A DNA stretch of 64,000 nt, taken from contig JALIZF010001921.1 in NCBI GenBank assembly GCA_029948255.1, forward strand, positions 1 to 64,000, in the 5' to 3' direction. Source of the DNA: Telmatactis stephensoni. Its lineage: Eukaryota; Cnidaria; Anthozoa; Actiniaria; Isophelliidae. The translations under genes and the position numbers were made by a program. Of this stretch, positions 12,263 through 23,674 are shown piece by piece; the stretch's first letter is position 1; the number at the start of each line of letters is the position of its first letter. The notes under the pieces are model-generated. The model was not told where the DNA came from and searched no databases. It saw only the letters and a list, made by a program, of their open reading frames with translations.

Positions 12263-12837
12263 TTTTTCTTTCCTTTATTTCTTTTTTTTTCTTTTTTTCC
12301 TTTTTCGTCTCTTCTCTCTCCCCTTTATTTCATGTTTAGATATTTCTTTAAAATTCTTCGACACTTAAATCGCTCAAAAATTTAATTGTTCTTTTCTTGT
12401 TCCCTTTTCTTGTTCATTTTCCTTTGATGCTTTTTTTCTCTCTTTTCTTTCAAGCTCTTAAAAACCTTTAATGGATTTTATTCAGTTTAGAATTCTGTAT
12501 AATTTTTGTTCAGTTTATTTGTTTTTCATTTTATCTGTTATTCTATAAGACAGTACGACTTGCTTGATAATCTATTATAGTTAAAGAACACAATTTACGT
12601 CATAGAGCTTGCTTTAAGCCATTGATGTTTAGCACTGTCAGGGTTTAACCTTCAAATAAAAAAGAACGTGCTTTAAGAACTTATACATTTTAACATCGAG
12701 ACAAATATGTTTGGATCAAAAACTAATTATAATATTTTATCAAGGTGCTTTAAAATTCAAAACGACAAAATGGGAAAACGTAAACATGGTTTAGTTCAAC
12801 TAGTTTAAAGTAAGTGCGAATGTGATTTAATAATAGA

Positions 12838-15800
12838 TCAGATACAGTCACTTAGTCCCTGTCCACCATACAAGCCATGAAACTCAAAGAAATACTTACA
12901 GAGACCGCATGTCTTCTTGCATCTTTGTTTCACGTAATCGTTGGATCCACATTGGAATTTGTTGGCCTGACAGTGTTTTGAAATGTCTTCACAACCTGCA
13001 ATAATACGAGAGCAATCTACTTTTTGCAAGTAAGTAGTAAAAGTATTTTATATCTAGTGAAATCGAGCTATATTGAAGACTTATACGCAGGCACCATGGT
13101 TTTAACACGTAGATACACGACACGTAGGAATCGAATCGCCCCTCACTCACTCACTCACTCACTCACTCACTCACTCACTCACTCACTCACTCACTCACTC
13201 ACTCACTCACTCACTCACTCACTCACTCACTCACTCACTCACTCACTCACTCACTCACTCACTCACTCACTCACTCACTCACTCACTCACTCACTCACTC
13301 ACTCACTCACTCACTCACTCACTCACTCACTCACTCACTCACTCACTCACATCTCCTCTCCTCCTCCCCCTCGGCACACAAATAAAAACTCACTCAATTA
13401 CTCACTCACTCATTTGCTCATTCGATCACTCAATCATTGTAAAGTTTAAAAACATTTTGATTACTACCTTTACAAAGTCCACAAGTTTTCTGGCACATCT
13501 TTTGTACATAAGAGTTGTAACCACATTTGTGCGCGTGCTTGTTACATTGCTTGGAGATGTCTTTACAATCTACAACGAAATCATATTGTTAGGAGATTAA
13601 ATAGTGGCACAAGTCGTTTTCCCAAATATCTCAATATGCGTTATTGATTGTTTTCAATCAGCTGATAAAATAAGTCCTTGAATCTCATTATCTAGCTTCA
13701 AATGACGGGCAAACAGTGCCCTTTATATGTGCTCTCAACCATACAGTATTCTACTGAAAATCTGTTTTTCAGCTGAGAAAAAATGTTCACAAGAGCGGAT
13801 ATGACGTCTATTACAAACAGGCAATTTAGACCTAAGCAAATTTAAGGTCATAGAGCATACTGGCAAGAAAGAATGAAATATCAACGAACAACCAATTAAA
13901 TTTCTGCCTTCTTATTGACTTTATTGTCTACAGTATGAGATTAATGTAAATATTTATACATCGCTGTATTCTTAAAATGTTTCAACTTATGTTTACAACT
14001 GACGTACCTGGAGGTTGAGTTGGTGGGGGAGGGGGTCCTTGCGTTGGGGGTGGGGGTGGTCCTTGCGTCGGTGGGGGTGGTGGACCTTGCGTTGGGGGTG
14101 GTGGAGATGGTGGTCCTTGCGTCGGTGGGGGTGGGGGTCCTTGCGTTGGTGGATTTACTCCCCCATCAGGTCCAACTCCTGTGGGGAAATCAAATCAAAA
14201 TCAAATCAGTCAAAATCACTTAAAAATTGAAAAGAATTAAACAAAGAATCGTACCAGTTGTACTTTGTATCCATTTAACAAAGCTAGACACACGCGCAAA
14301 GACTGTGTAGTATTCAGTAGGACAGTGAAGTTTTCCAAAGCTGACAGCACCATGGAGATACCATCTTCCTCCTTCCTCACACACCAACGGTCCACCGCTG
14401 TCACCATTGCATCCACCAGATGCGCCTGCGCGACCTTCTCCAGCACAGATATGAGAAACACGATTCACTCTGTAATACTTCTTTTTACAGTTATCATGCG
14501 AAACGATGGGAAGAATAGCTTGCTGGAGAATGTCAGGGGATTGACCACCACCCCGTATTGCACCCCAGCCTAAAAAAGAGAATAAATAGTTTGATAGATG
14601 AATTTATACCGAATAAAATCCGTTTTTATTAATTGCACGCAAGAATTTCAGAGGTTGACACACGATGTAATTTATCCATTGCGCGCAACAATTTTAGAGG
14701 TTGACACACGATTTAATTTATCCATTGCGCGCAACAATTTCAGAGGTTGACACACGATGTAATTTATCCATTGTGCGCAACAATTTCAGAGGTTGATACA
14801 CGATGCAATGTATCCATTGCGCGCAACAATTTCAGAGGTTGACACACGATGTAATCTATCCATTGCGCGCAACAATTTCAGAGGTTGACACACGATGTAA
14901 TCTATCCATTGCGCACAACAATTTCAGAGGTTGACACACGATGTAATCTATCCATTGCGCGCAACAATTTCAGAGGTTGACACACGATGTAATCTATCCA
15001 TTGCGCACAACAATTTCAGAGGTTGACACACGATGTAATCTATCCATTGCGCGCAACAATTTCAGAGGTTGACACACGATGTAATTTATCCATTGCGCGC
15101 AACAATTTCAGAGGTTGACACACGATGTAATTTATCCATTGCGTGTAACAATTACAGAGGTTGACACACGATGCAATTTATCCATTGCGTGCAACAGTTT
15201 CATACGTTGAAACCCGAAGAAATTTATACTGCGCGCAGCACAGTGTGCAATCAATGCACGAGATACAGTGTGTTAACTCACCTGTGATGTAGCATTTTTT
15301 GCCTTCTCGAGGTCGTGTCTCAGTCAGACAAACAGCACCAACTTTGTCGCTCATTTGGACGGGAGATGCCAGTTTTAACAAAGCGATGTCGTTATTTATT
15401 TGTCGATCGTCGTAATTGGGATGCTCGATAACCCTCGATACTCTTAGAGTTTGTTGTACACTTGTAGTTCCTCCAAACTTCCTGTGAGCACCTGAAATAC
15501 AACTGTTCATCGTAAATACACATGTCTTTTAAGTGGATACCTTGCTTAAGCATGGGCATTCTTCCTGACTCTAATTTCTCGTAAAATAACTTAAGCCTTG
15601 CAAATGCCCTTAGGAGTTATTTTACATAATAAAATGATCGAATATCGTACCTGCTACAACAGTATAGATCCTGGGATTCTGGTTTCTGTGAATACAATGT
15701 GCAGCGGTTACTACCCAATCGGCACTGATCAACGAACCACCACATGTATGACCTCCATTTCTACGAAGAGAGATCTGCCAGGGCCAAGCATGAGGTTGCG

Positions 15801-16655
15801 CGTTTTGACCATTGATGACACGGGTACCCGCGGGACGGCTACCACATTCTGCAATGAGAAAAAGACGTGTTCTAGATTTGCAGTGATTCAGTAATTGAAT
15901 TCGACTTATGTTCAAGTGTCTTCTTTTTTTTCCCGAGCAGTGATTATAGGTGCATTCATTGGTGTAAAGTACTTCTCAGAGGATATATATGAAAGGCTCG
16001 CAAAGAAAAATTGGAAGGAAGATCATTAGCTAGACTGTATATTATGCTAACCATGTTTTATAAGAGCCCCATACACTGTGCGGTCAAACTCCGTTTTTCT
16101 CCGCTCCTATCATTTCTCTATAACACAAAAATGCATTCCCTTACGATGATTCAATGACTACTGAATCGGTAATTTCAGTCTTCGAGAAATTACATCACAG
16201 GTAGCCCATGTTCACTATGAGAGATGATTTACTAGAGAATATAGGGTGACTTTTGAACTTACAATTTTTTGCCTTGAATCTTAAAATTTATCAAAATACT
16301 GACAGTGGTTTCTTGTTGTTCTCAACGACTTCCTGAGTGAGTTTTAGCGATTTTCGTTGGGTTTAGCTGACTTTCACTGACCACAGCTAAACCCAACGAA
16401 AATTGCTGAGGTCATTAAGAACAACAAGAAACCACTGTGAGTATTTTGATAAATTTTATTAAGATTTAAGGCAAAAAATCGTACGTTCAAAAGTCACCCT
16501 ATATTCTCTAGTAAATCATCTCTCAGAGTGAACTTGGGCTACCTGTGATTACATACTATTGCAAATGACGAAATGGTACAAGAGTTAAAGCTCTTACTTG
16601 CGTTAGTGTTAGCCGTTCCAAGCACCACAACTAAAATTCCCACCAAAAGCATCAT
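12838..16655 (-). CDS. Secreted S1 serine protease with Pro-rich linker and two ShKT domains (tandem paralogue)
   Basis: Seven exons: 16598-16655, 15651-15848, 15282-15491, 14255-14569, 14008-14178, 13474-13569, 12838-12995 (1206 bases, 401 residues), all GT-AG and phase 1. It has a signal peptide ([19 protein letters not shown]), activation site TR|VINGQ, and triad His (VVTAAHC), Asp (NNDIALLKL), Ser (GDSGGPLVC). As in the neighbour, Gly occupies the base-of-pocket position, arguing against trypsin specificity. The Pro-rich linker is 57 codons against 83 in the paralogue, and the Gly-linker exon is absent. Two ShKT domains follow; the second exon reads through into a short tail after the sixth cysteine and stops at 12838. 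The exon at 15651-15848 is almost identical to 9893-10090 while the flanking introns are mostly not, indicating recent duplication with conversion or constraint. Confidence 0.88.
13141..13350 (+). repeat. (ACTC)n microsatellite
   Basis: About 52 uninterrupted CACT/ACTC units lie in the intron between the two ShKT exons of the 12838-16655 gene. They generate Ser-Leu-Thr-His open frames that are artefacts. Confidence 0.97.
14632..15215. repeat. 46-bp minisatellite in a protease intron
   Basis: Twelve to thirteen tandem units of 46 bp containing CCATTGCGCGCAACAATTTC and AGAGGTTGACACACGATG fill most of the intron between exons 15282-15491 and 14255-14569. The unit includes the palindrome TTGCGCGCAA. 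The 7010-10662 gene has no such array in the equivalent intron. The repeats are contiguous, without spacers, so this is not a CRISPR array. Confidence 0.95.
16195..16548. mobile_element. Foldback/MITE element with long inverted arms
   Basis: Two arms of about 160-180 bases are near-complements (ends TCACAGGTAGCCC and GGGCTACCTGTGA) around a short spacer near 16360. The pentamer TTACA flanks both ends (16190-16194 and 16549-16553) as a likely target-site duplication; a shifted boundary gives ATTACAT. The element sits in the first intron of the 12838-16655 gene and has no open frame. Confidence 0.8.
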
Positions 16656-16698
16656 CTTGGTTGCAGAATGTGAGTGAAAATGTTGTTTTGTAGTCTAT

Positions 16699-16705
16699 CT
16701 TATAA
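16699..16705 (-). promoter_or_regulatory. TATA-like box of the 12838-16655 gene
   Basis: TTATAAGA on the minus strand, about 44-50 bases before the start codon, at the same place as the TATAAAA of the tandem paralogue and within conserved flanking words. Confidence 0.5.
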
Positions 16706-17711
16706 GCAGTCTTATACATCTGTGTTTATTGTCAGTAAATAACTACTTAAATATTGTGCTAGATGAAAAAATAAACACAAGCAAAGATACAAACTTACGT
16801 CAATAAAGCGATATTCAATTTGAATAAGATGTGACAATATATCTTTGGATATGCTATAAAAGACTACATAGTTTTTCAAACAGTGGCCTGAAGCCTGATT
16901 TCTTGCTAACAAAAGTTTTGTATAACGTTGCGCTCAATGTCAACGAAGGAACATTTCGCGCTTAACAAGTTTCTGCGCATGTTTGTTTAAGAACGGGAAA
17001 TTCACGCTTCGCGAGAACAAAGGTGTTAAAGACTGACAATTGTCACTTGTAGCAATGTTTGTCATATCGTTCAAATGCTAATTTTACAATGTCTTTTGCC
17101 AGGAGCTCTTATCTTATGTCAAGATAAACGTACATAATGATGAATACTTTTCATTTCTCTAAACTACTTCTTGCCTTCGTTTGGTTTTATTGTTGATATG
17201 GAGCAGACTTCGTAGGAGTGAAAAAGGCACGGTTACAGCAGGAATTTCGGATGTTTTTAAAAACAAAACGATTGTGACAGGGTTACGGCACAGTGTGGTC
17301 TGTTTCACTTATACGAAGGCTGTTCTAAGAGGTAATTTTGCGAGATGCGATGATTTAATCCAAATTTTCGTTAAACTTCTCTCAAATAATACTGCACAAT
17401 GAAAACGTTCAATGCGCCTGATTTCAAAGGTCAAAACCTGTCAAACTCGTTTAATGCCCAAGAAAATGTTATGATTCAACTGAATAAGTCAAAGACCCGT
17501 CAAAGTTATAAAAACCTGTCAAACTTGTTTACCGACTAATGATATGGTAGGATGCATCTGATGTCAAAGGTCAAAAACCTGTCAAACTTGTTTACCTGTG
17601 TGTAAACCTGTTTCAATGCAGCAGTCTAAGCTGTAGCAGGTGTAACACAGTCTTGACGTTCTTTTGAGTTCCAAGCAGCTTTAGTTGTATGCTGCCATTA
17701 AGAAAGACAAG
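16706..17711. other. Divergent promoter region between the minus- and plus-strand proteases
   Basis: The two genes are transcribed away from each other from this 1.05-kb region. Near the plus-strand start it contains three imperfect copies of AAAACCTGTCAAACTTGTTT (about 17431, 17510 and 17572). A dispersed repeat containing GGTTACAGCAGGAATTTCG lies at 17225-17330 and recurs at 35150, 46770 and 47710. No exon seen. Confidence 0.55.
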
Positions 17712-19422
17712 ATGAGAGTATTTTTTGTACTTGTTGCTGTAGTCCTTGGAACTTCGTTAACCAACGCAAGTCAGTGTAAAAAGATTAACTTTTCTATTTT
17801 TAATTTGATATTGTTGAGCACCAGTAATTCGTTGTTAGGCTCAGTAACGCAAGAGCGCTAGTTTTCACTCTTGTTTTATCTTTTCAGTCTGCTTATATTA
17901 CAGTGTGACTACTCCAACCAAGGCCACCCAAGCAAATTTTCATGGAAATTTATCCAATCACGATTGAGTAATAAACAATAGAATATCTAAAAATGTTTGA
18001 AATTTGGTTTAAAATGCACAGAATTTGCTTTGTTTGTGTACGAATTACATTGAAATCGAGCAAGAAGCATCGTAACCTGTAGAAACTCGCAACAAGTGTC
18101 GTTGAGTGTCAAAAATGAACGTTGAAAATTTGTTTGGGTGGCCTTGGTTGGAGTAGTCACACTGTAAGTCTTACAAGTCTTTCCAAGATCAATTTTAATT
18201 TAATTTCATCAAAATGCTCAACTAAATGACCGCTACCTTCAAACTATTGTGAATCAAAGACCCACTTTCCTTTGTATCCTTGTACATACCGTAAATTATT
18301 TTTAGCGTTCGAGAGAGCACTGTTTTTGCTTAAGCTTGACTTTCCAAGGTTTCATAGAAGCTTGGATTCATTGGACTGTTGCCCGGAAGGCACTCCAAGA
18401 TTCTGCTAACAATTTTCCATTTGGATCTATAGCATATTTTCTCTCATGCAATAGGTCCCTTTGCATCTTACGATCACATGGTACAAAATCCGCCGTACTG
18501 GAAGGCAAAATCCCCACTGGGACATCTAAAACAAAGTCAAGTCAAGCTTGAATGGCTAAGGTTCTTTTGTTTAATTTAGGAGGCTGTTTACATTCTTTTG
18601 CCTTCCAGTTTGGCCGATTTAGTACCATGTGACCGTTAGATGCAAAGGGCCTATTAAAACTCAATACGAAAAACACAAGTCATTTTTTTTTGCGTTACTT
18701 CCAGGTTCATGTGGTACACGACCGGGAGGGACACGTATTGTAGGGGGACAAGAGGCCGTCCCTAATTCATGGCCCTGGCAAGTCTCGCTACGTAAAGGAC
18801 GGTCGAACTATCATACATGTGGTGGAACTCTTATTCGACCTGACTGGGTGTTGACCGCTGCCCACTGTGTAATGCGGCCAGAGAAATACACCGTCATAGT
18901 AGGTAGGTTTATTGCGGTACATTTTAAGAGTGCACTGACATATAGCGTTACTATGCAAGGATGGGTCTTGCTTTGGCGATAGGCGACGCGCGCACGTTTT
19001 TGGCGGGAACCATTTGACTAATTCCGGTAGTGCGAGGCAAACCTGACATCACACACCTGACGTACATTTGTGGCTATGATGCCATGTGATGACGTCACGC
19101 AATGACGTCATAAAATGTGAAAGTTTCCTCAAGGAAGACAAACTATAAATTGTAGAAGTGATTTGACAATTTAATTAGAGGTATTTTAGAGCATTTTCAA
19201 ATTTCCCTAGCAACGGGCAACTTTTATATGTCAGTACTGACACCCTTAAAGGATAAATAGAGGATGCTTAGTTGCATCATCCTTCAAGTCAGCTTTGAAG
19301 ACTTACTTATTCAAGTCTGCATTTAACTTGGAACTTAATTAATATAATTCAAATAGTTCTTTTTTATTTTTATTTTATTTTTTGCGCTTAGAGCAGAAAT
19401 GGATAAGCGCGTAATAAGTGTA

Positions 19423-19499
<77 letters not shown>

Positions 19500-19564
19500 G
19501 TTGTTAGTGGGTGTTATGATCCTTGAAACAAGGGGTTTGCATTTGCTGGTGCTTGTTGTTGGTT

Positions 19565-19607
<43 letters not shown>

Positions 19608-20927
19608 TTGTTTGTTTGTTTGTTTGTTTGTTTGTTTGTTTGTTTGTTTGTTTGTTTGTTTGTTTGGGGGAGGTAAATTCAAAGAACACCTCGTGACGAG
19701 GGACAGCGAGCTAGATAAGAAACTGAAGAGCAAAGCAACTAAAAACAAAAAACCGCGAAGTGAACACTGTTTTGAAAACATAAACAAACCAATCATGACA
19801 AAATTAAAAATTATAAAAGCAAATAATACATTAGATTCCACTGATTACTTAAAATGTTTTCTTTTATCCCAGGATCCCACTACCGTAAAGGCAAAGAGAC
19901 CAGCGTACAACAGAACATTCCCGTGCGTAAAGTCCACAGACACACTGGATTCACTATGGCTGATTACAAAGATGACATTGCTGTACTGCAACTAACACGT
20001 CCTGCTGTACTCAGTGATAAAGTAAAGCCTGCATGTCTACCAACCAAAGACCCTGTTATCGGGGCAAAATGTTATACCTCTGGTAAGAATTAAACGCCAA
20101 AACAAATTTCTTATCTCGGAGAATTTATCTCATAGAAACATTAGATTGTTCGCGAGATTTTGTTTTTTAAATTTGAAAGGCAAAATTTGAAAGCATCCAG
20201 CTAATTATGATAAAAATATAGTTTCCTTCATTGAAAACTTACTGTAAGCCAAGAAAAATTAGACAAGAAAAACATTGCAAAAAAGAAGAAGGAAAAAAAA
20301 GAAAGAAAAAAAATTGTTGGCGCTGGCAGGACTCGAACCCGATACCAAAAGGGAATTAGTATGCTAATTTTATGCAAAACCTAAAAAATCGGACCATGCA
20401 TCCAGACAAATCGCTGAATCATCGCATGTTACGTATAGGATGGAGATTTCGGCCCCTTCCGCGCTATCCGGTAGAACGCAGCGAGCTTCGCAGTCAAAGA
20501 GGGAGGAAACAGTCGGATCCTAGGCCGTAAATAACTGCACCTTACCACTAGGCTAACTGGTCTACTAAGGGATTTGGAGGACAATATAACCTTTTATATC
20601 TGTGAATGAACCGTCTATTGTTGTGCAAATTACGCGATCCCGTGGCGCAGTTAGAAAACCCTTGAACTGTGAAGCAAGTGAGCAGATGTAAGAGCCGGGT
20701 TCGAAACCGCCTAGAACCAGGGTTTTTTTTTTCTTCTTCTTTTTCTTTTTCTATCCATCTACCTATTTCTTTTGCTTTGAATTTTTTTGCTTAAAATAAA
20801 TACAGGTTGATATATAAATTAATTAAAGGAAAAACAAGAAGAGTGAGAGAGAAAGACAGAGAGAATTGGACAAAAAATAAATATAAATAAATAAATAAAT
20901 AAATAAATGAATAAATAGATAAACAAA

Positions 20928-21014
<87 letters not shown>

Positions 21015-21019
21015 ATAGA

Positions 21020-21062
<43 letters not shown>

Positions 21063-23674
21063 GATAAATAAGATAAAAAGAGACGGGAATGGAGTGTAAA
21101 AAACGATACAATAATAAGGCGACTTTTAAATACATTAATAATTGAAGTGGAAAAGACCTCAAGAAGCTACAGTCAAATTGTTGTACTTCTGTATGCTTCT
21201 AAAGTAGCATTGCCAAGCTAGTTTCCGTTGGAAAGGAAGGGAAGGGAAGAGAAGAAAAGGGAAGAGAAGAGGAAGAGAATGAGAAGGGAAGGGAAAGGGA
21301 AGGGAAGAGAAGGAAGGGAAGAGAAGGGAAGGGAGAGAGTGGAAAGAAGAAGGAAGAAGGAAAGAGAAAGAGGGAAGGAAAGGAGGAAGAAAGGGAAGGA
21401 AAGAATGGAAGGGAAGAGAAGGGAAGAGAAGAGCAAGGGAAGAGAAGGGAGGGAAGAGAAGGAAGGGAAGAGAAGGGAATTGAAGAGAAGAGAAGGGAAG
21501 GAGGGGGGAGGAAAGGGAAATAAAGAGAAGGGAGGGAAGAGAAGGCAATGGAAGGGAAGGACCGTAAGCGACTAGCCTGATTTATATGCTTATTTTCTTC
21601 TAAGGATGGGGCCGTACATCATCGTGGGGATACGGCTCTGAGGTCTTAAAACAAGCACAATTTGTAATATCATCCGATGAAGAATGCAAACGACAATATG
21701 GTGCTGGATTTATCAAGTTTTATACTCACCTATGCGCTGGTGATCCTGGTAATTCAGCAAGTACCTGCCAAGGGGACAGTGGTGGACCTCTTGTTTGTGA
21801 GGAGAATGGAAAATGGTTCGTTCACGGGGCAACTAGTTTTGGTGCAAGTTGTAGTATTAAGAAAGATACTGTGTATACAAGAATCAATAAATACTTGGAT
21901 TGGATCTATAAACGCATTGGAGGTAAATTGTAAACAGTATTTAGTATTCACATTATTAATGTGATAAAGTAGATGTATTTCATAAAAAAAGATATTGATT
22001 GATATTTACACTTAGTGCACTATCGAACTTTTAGAAGCTCATTGGTACATTAGAGTACGCGTTCATTGCCAAATACCGCACGAATGTCTGTGTTCCTTAT
22101 CCATACGCGACCACTTGAAAGTAAAAATAAAACAAACAAGCAAACAAACAAAACAAACAAACAAAACAAACAAAACAAATAAACAACAAAATATAACAAA
22201 ACAAACAATAAAAAACCTCCAAAAATTATGTGAATTAACTCAGAAAACATGCAGTCCAGTAAGTTTTATAAAATATAACTGCTGTTGATAAATGTGGGTT
22301 CTTTGCTTCACTGCACTTGGATCGGAAGCTAGACTGGTGTTGGAGTCTGCATTGACTGACGTTTTTCCCTTTTTTTTCTCTCTGCTCTTCTCTTCTTCCC
22401 TCTTCTCTTCCCCCTCTCCTCTCTTCATTTCTCTTCAGTTCTTCTTTGTTTGTATTTGTTTCTTCGTTTTGTGGTCCATCTATATATTTCCTTCCTTTTT
22501 TCCTTTCATTTATTAATTTTCAATTAAAATAAATAGATCTTGTCTCATTTATTAGATTTTTACAGGGAAATGTTTCCCACTCATATACCACAGCCAACGT
22601 TACATATATACAAAATAAACTCCGGTTGTGACGCAGGCTACTCGACCATTTTCTAACGTCTTTGTATAAAAAAAACAATGCTTTTCAACATTCATTGACC
22701 ACGTAATTTAATGTTTGTCACCATACAGGTCCTGCACCAACACAAGAACCCACCAAACCAGTCAAAGCTACAACTAAACAGCCTACTAAACCAGTAACAC
22801 GATCTACCACTAAAAAGCCAGTATCGCCAACAAAGCCACCAACTGCAGCACCTTCAACAGCCTCTCCCTCAACTAAGCCACCAACGCCTGGTAATGATTT
22901 AGTTCTTTAGTTCTTTAGTTCTTATACAGTACAGTACAGTACAGTACAGTACAGTACAGTATAGTACAGTCTAATACACACCTGACACAGGAATAGTTTC
23001 GGTTCCACATAAACCTAGAAATCTTCTTTGTTTCACAAAAAAATCCAGAGAAATAAGTTAATTATTCCAATCAGAAAAATATTGGCTTTGTTCTATTCTA
23101 TTTTGGTTTACTATGTAAATGGTCACACTTCTGAACTCTATTAGTCTCTGATGATGCTGTAGACAGCGAAAGCTTAGACTCATCACTTTTTCTAAGTATT
23201 TACAGCAGTACTAGGCCGCAATTGCTAAAACTTTCCAGAAAAATATTGTTCTTTACTTGGTCATTTGTTGTCTTCACTTTCCTCTTTGAAAGGAAACGAT
23301 ACGCTCTTTTGACCGTTACTCGGCGGACTTTTGATACTTTTCGGTGAGCATGCGCTGTAGAAACCTGTCTGTATTTTGAAACGCACGAAAGAAATAGCAT
23401 ACTGTGACTTGGCAGGCTACGCTCCTCCGTCGAGTAATGAGACAAGAAACAATAGAATCAGATTTTTGTATCGGTTTCGGAAGTTTTGTTTCTAGCAAAA
23501 TCCCATTTCTCATGTATGATAAAATATCTAATTTGTTAAATAGGTTGTGTAGATAAAGGAACTGGCTGTAAAGGGGTACAAGGTAGCTGCCACCTTATAA
23601 TCGTTCAACGTTTATGCCAAAAAACATGCGGATTATGTAAGTACCTGGTCTGTGGCAAATGTTTGGGGGACTGA
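17712..23674 (+). CDS. Secreted chymotrypsin-like protease with Thr/Pro linker and one ShKT domain
   Basis: Six exons: 17712-17769, 18705-18902, 19873-20082, 21605-21922, 22729-22890, 23544-23674 (1077 bases, 358 residues), all phase 1. It has a signal peptide ([19 protein letters not shown]), activation site TR|IVGGQ, and triad His (VLTAAHC), Asp ([10 protein letters not shown]), Ser (GDSGGPLVC). The residue six before the catalytic Ser is Ser, as in chymotrypsin. The linker is Thr/Pro/Lys-rich (mucin-like, possibly O-glycosylated) rather than proline-repeat, and one ShKT domain follows. Protease exon lengths (58, 198, 210, 318) equal those of 7010-10662, showing common descent. After the sixth cysteine the exon runs through AAGTAC into a foldback element (23645-24798), which supplies the last nine codons and the stop. 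A splice at T|GTAAGT to an undetected exon is the alternative. The first donor is GTCAGT, a weak site. Confidence 0.85.
17901..18164. mobile_element. Tc1/mariner-type MITE flanked by TA
   Basis: Terminal inverted repeats of about 44 bases begin CAGTGTGACTACTCCAACCA at both ends, with one or two mismatches. TA dinucleotides flank the element at 17899-17900 and 18165-18166. CAGTG ends plus TA duplication fit the Tc1/mariner group; no transposase is present. It lies in the first intron of the 17712-23674 gene. Confidence 0.8.
19424..19499 (+). repeat. (ATT)n microsatellite
   Basis: About 25 units of ATT in the second intron of the plus-strand protease gene. Confidence 0.95.
19565..19665 (+). 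repeat. (TGTC)n/(TGTT)n compound microsatellite
   Basis: About ten TGTC/TCTG units are followed by about sixteen TGTT units; the Cys-Leu-Phe-Val frames across it are artefacts. It is in the same intron as the (ATT)n tract. Confidence 0.95.
20270..20580 (-). mobile_element. SINE-like repeat with tRNA-like boxes
   Basis: On the minus strand, TAGCCTAGTGGT (about 20540) resembles an A-box, and GGTTCGAGTCC (about 20328) resembles a B-box lying beside an A-rich tract; the two are too far apart for one tRNA head, so the structure is composite. The middle contains the phrase CATGCATCCAGACAAATCGC, shared with 6248-6300. It is in intron 3 of the 17712-23674 gene. Confidence 0.45.
20628..20760 (+). mobile_element. 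tRNA-derived SINE
   Basis: An A-box TGGCGCAGTTAG (about 20643) and B-box GGGTTCGAAACC (about 20698) at tRNA-like spacing are followed by a T-rich tail. The head keeps polymerase III promoter boxes but lacks a clear acceptor-stem complement, so a SINE rather than a tRNA gene is called. Confidence 0.55.
20880..21063 (+). repeat. (AAAT)n microsatellite
   Basis: More than forty AAAT/AATA units with rare interruptions, in intron 3 of the plus-strand protease gene. Confidence 0.95.
21228..21560 (+). repeat. Purine-only (GGGAA)-type tract
   Basis: About 330 bases almost exclusively of A and G in GGGAA/GGAAGAGAA units, ending about 45 bases before the 21605 acceptor. On the sense strand it is purine-rich, so it cannot serve as the polypyrimidine tract; the short pyrimidine stretch at 21588-21601 does. 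Such asymmetry can form triplex DNA. Confidence 0.9.
22925..22972 (+). repeat. (ACAGT)n microsatellite
   Basis: About nine ACAGT units in the last intron of the plus-strand protease gene. Confidence 0.9.

Larger units (their letters stand above)
10720..12837. other. Intergenic region between the two minus-strand protease genes
   Basis: No supported gene. It contains an 85-bp block at 11077-11161 that is nearly identical to the promoter-proximal block of the plus-strand protease gene (17560-17646), a poly-A tract at 11550-11573 followed by a SINE-like segment (11574-11830), and a tRNA-derived SINE at 12099-12260. Open frames at 11485-11883 and 11998-12385 run through these repeats and are rejected as genes. 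Confidence 0.6.

Noticed and set aside
14632..15215. CRISPR array
   Set aside because: Repeats are contiguous with no unique spacers, in a eukaryotic intron.
2758..23674. Calling the ShKT genes neurotoxins
   Set aside because: ShKT domains occur widely in secreted proteases and matrix proteins; here they are C-terminal modules behind linkers, and potassium-channel activity cannot be inferred.
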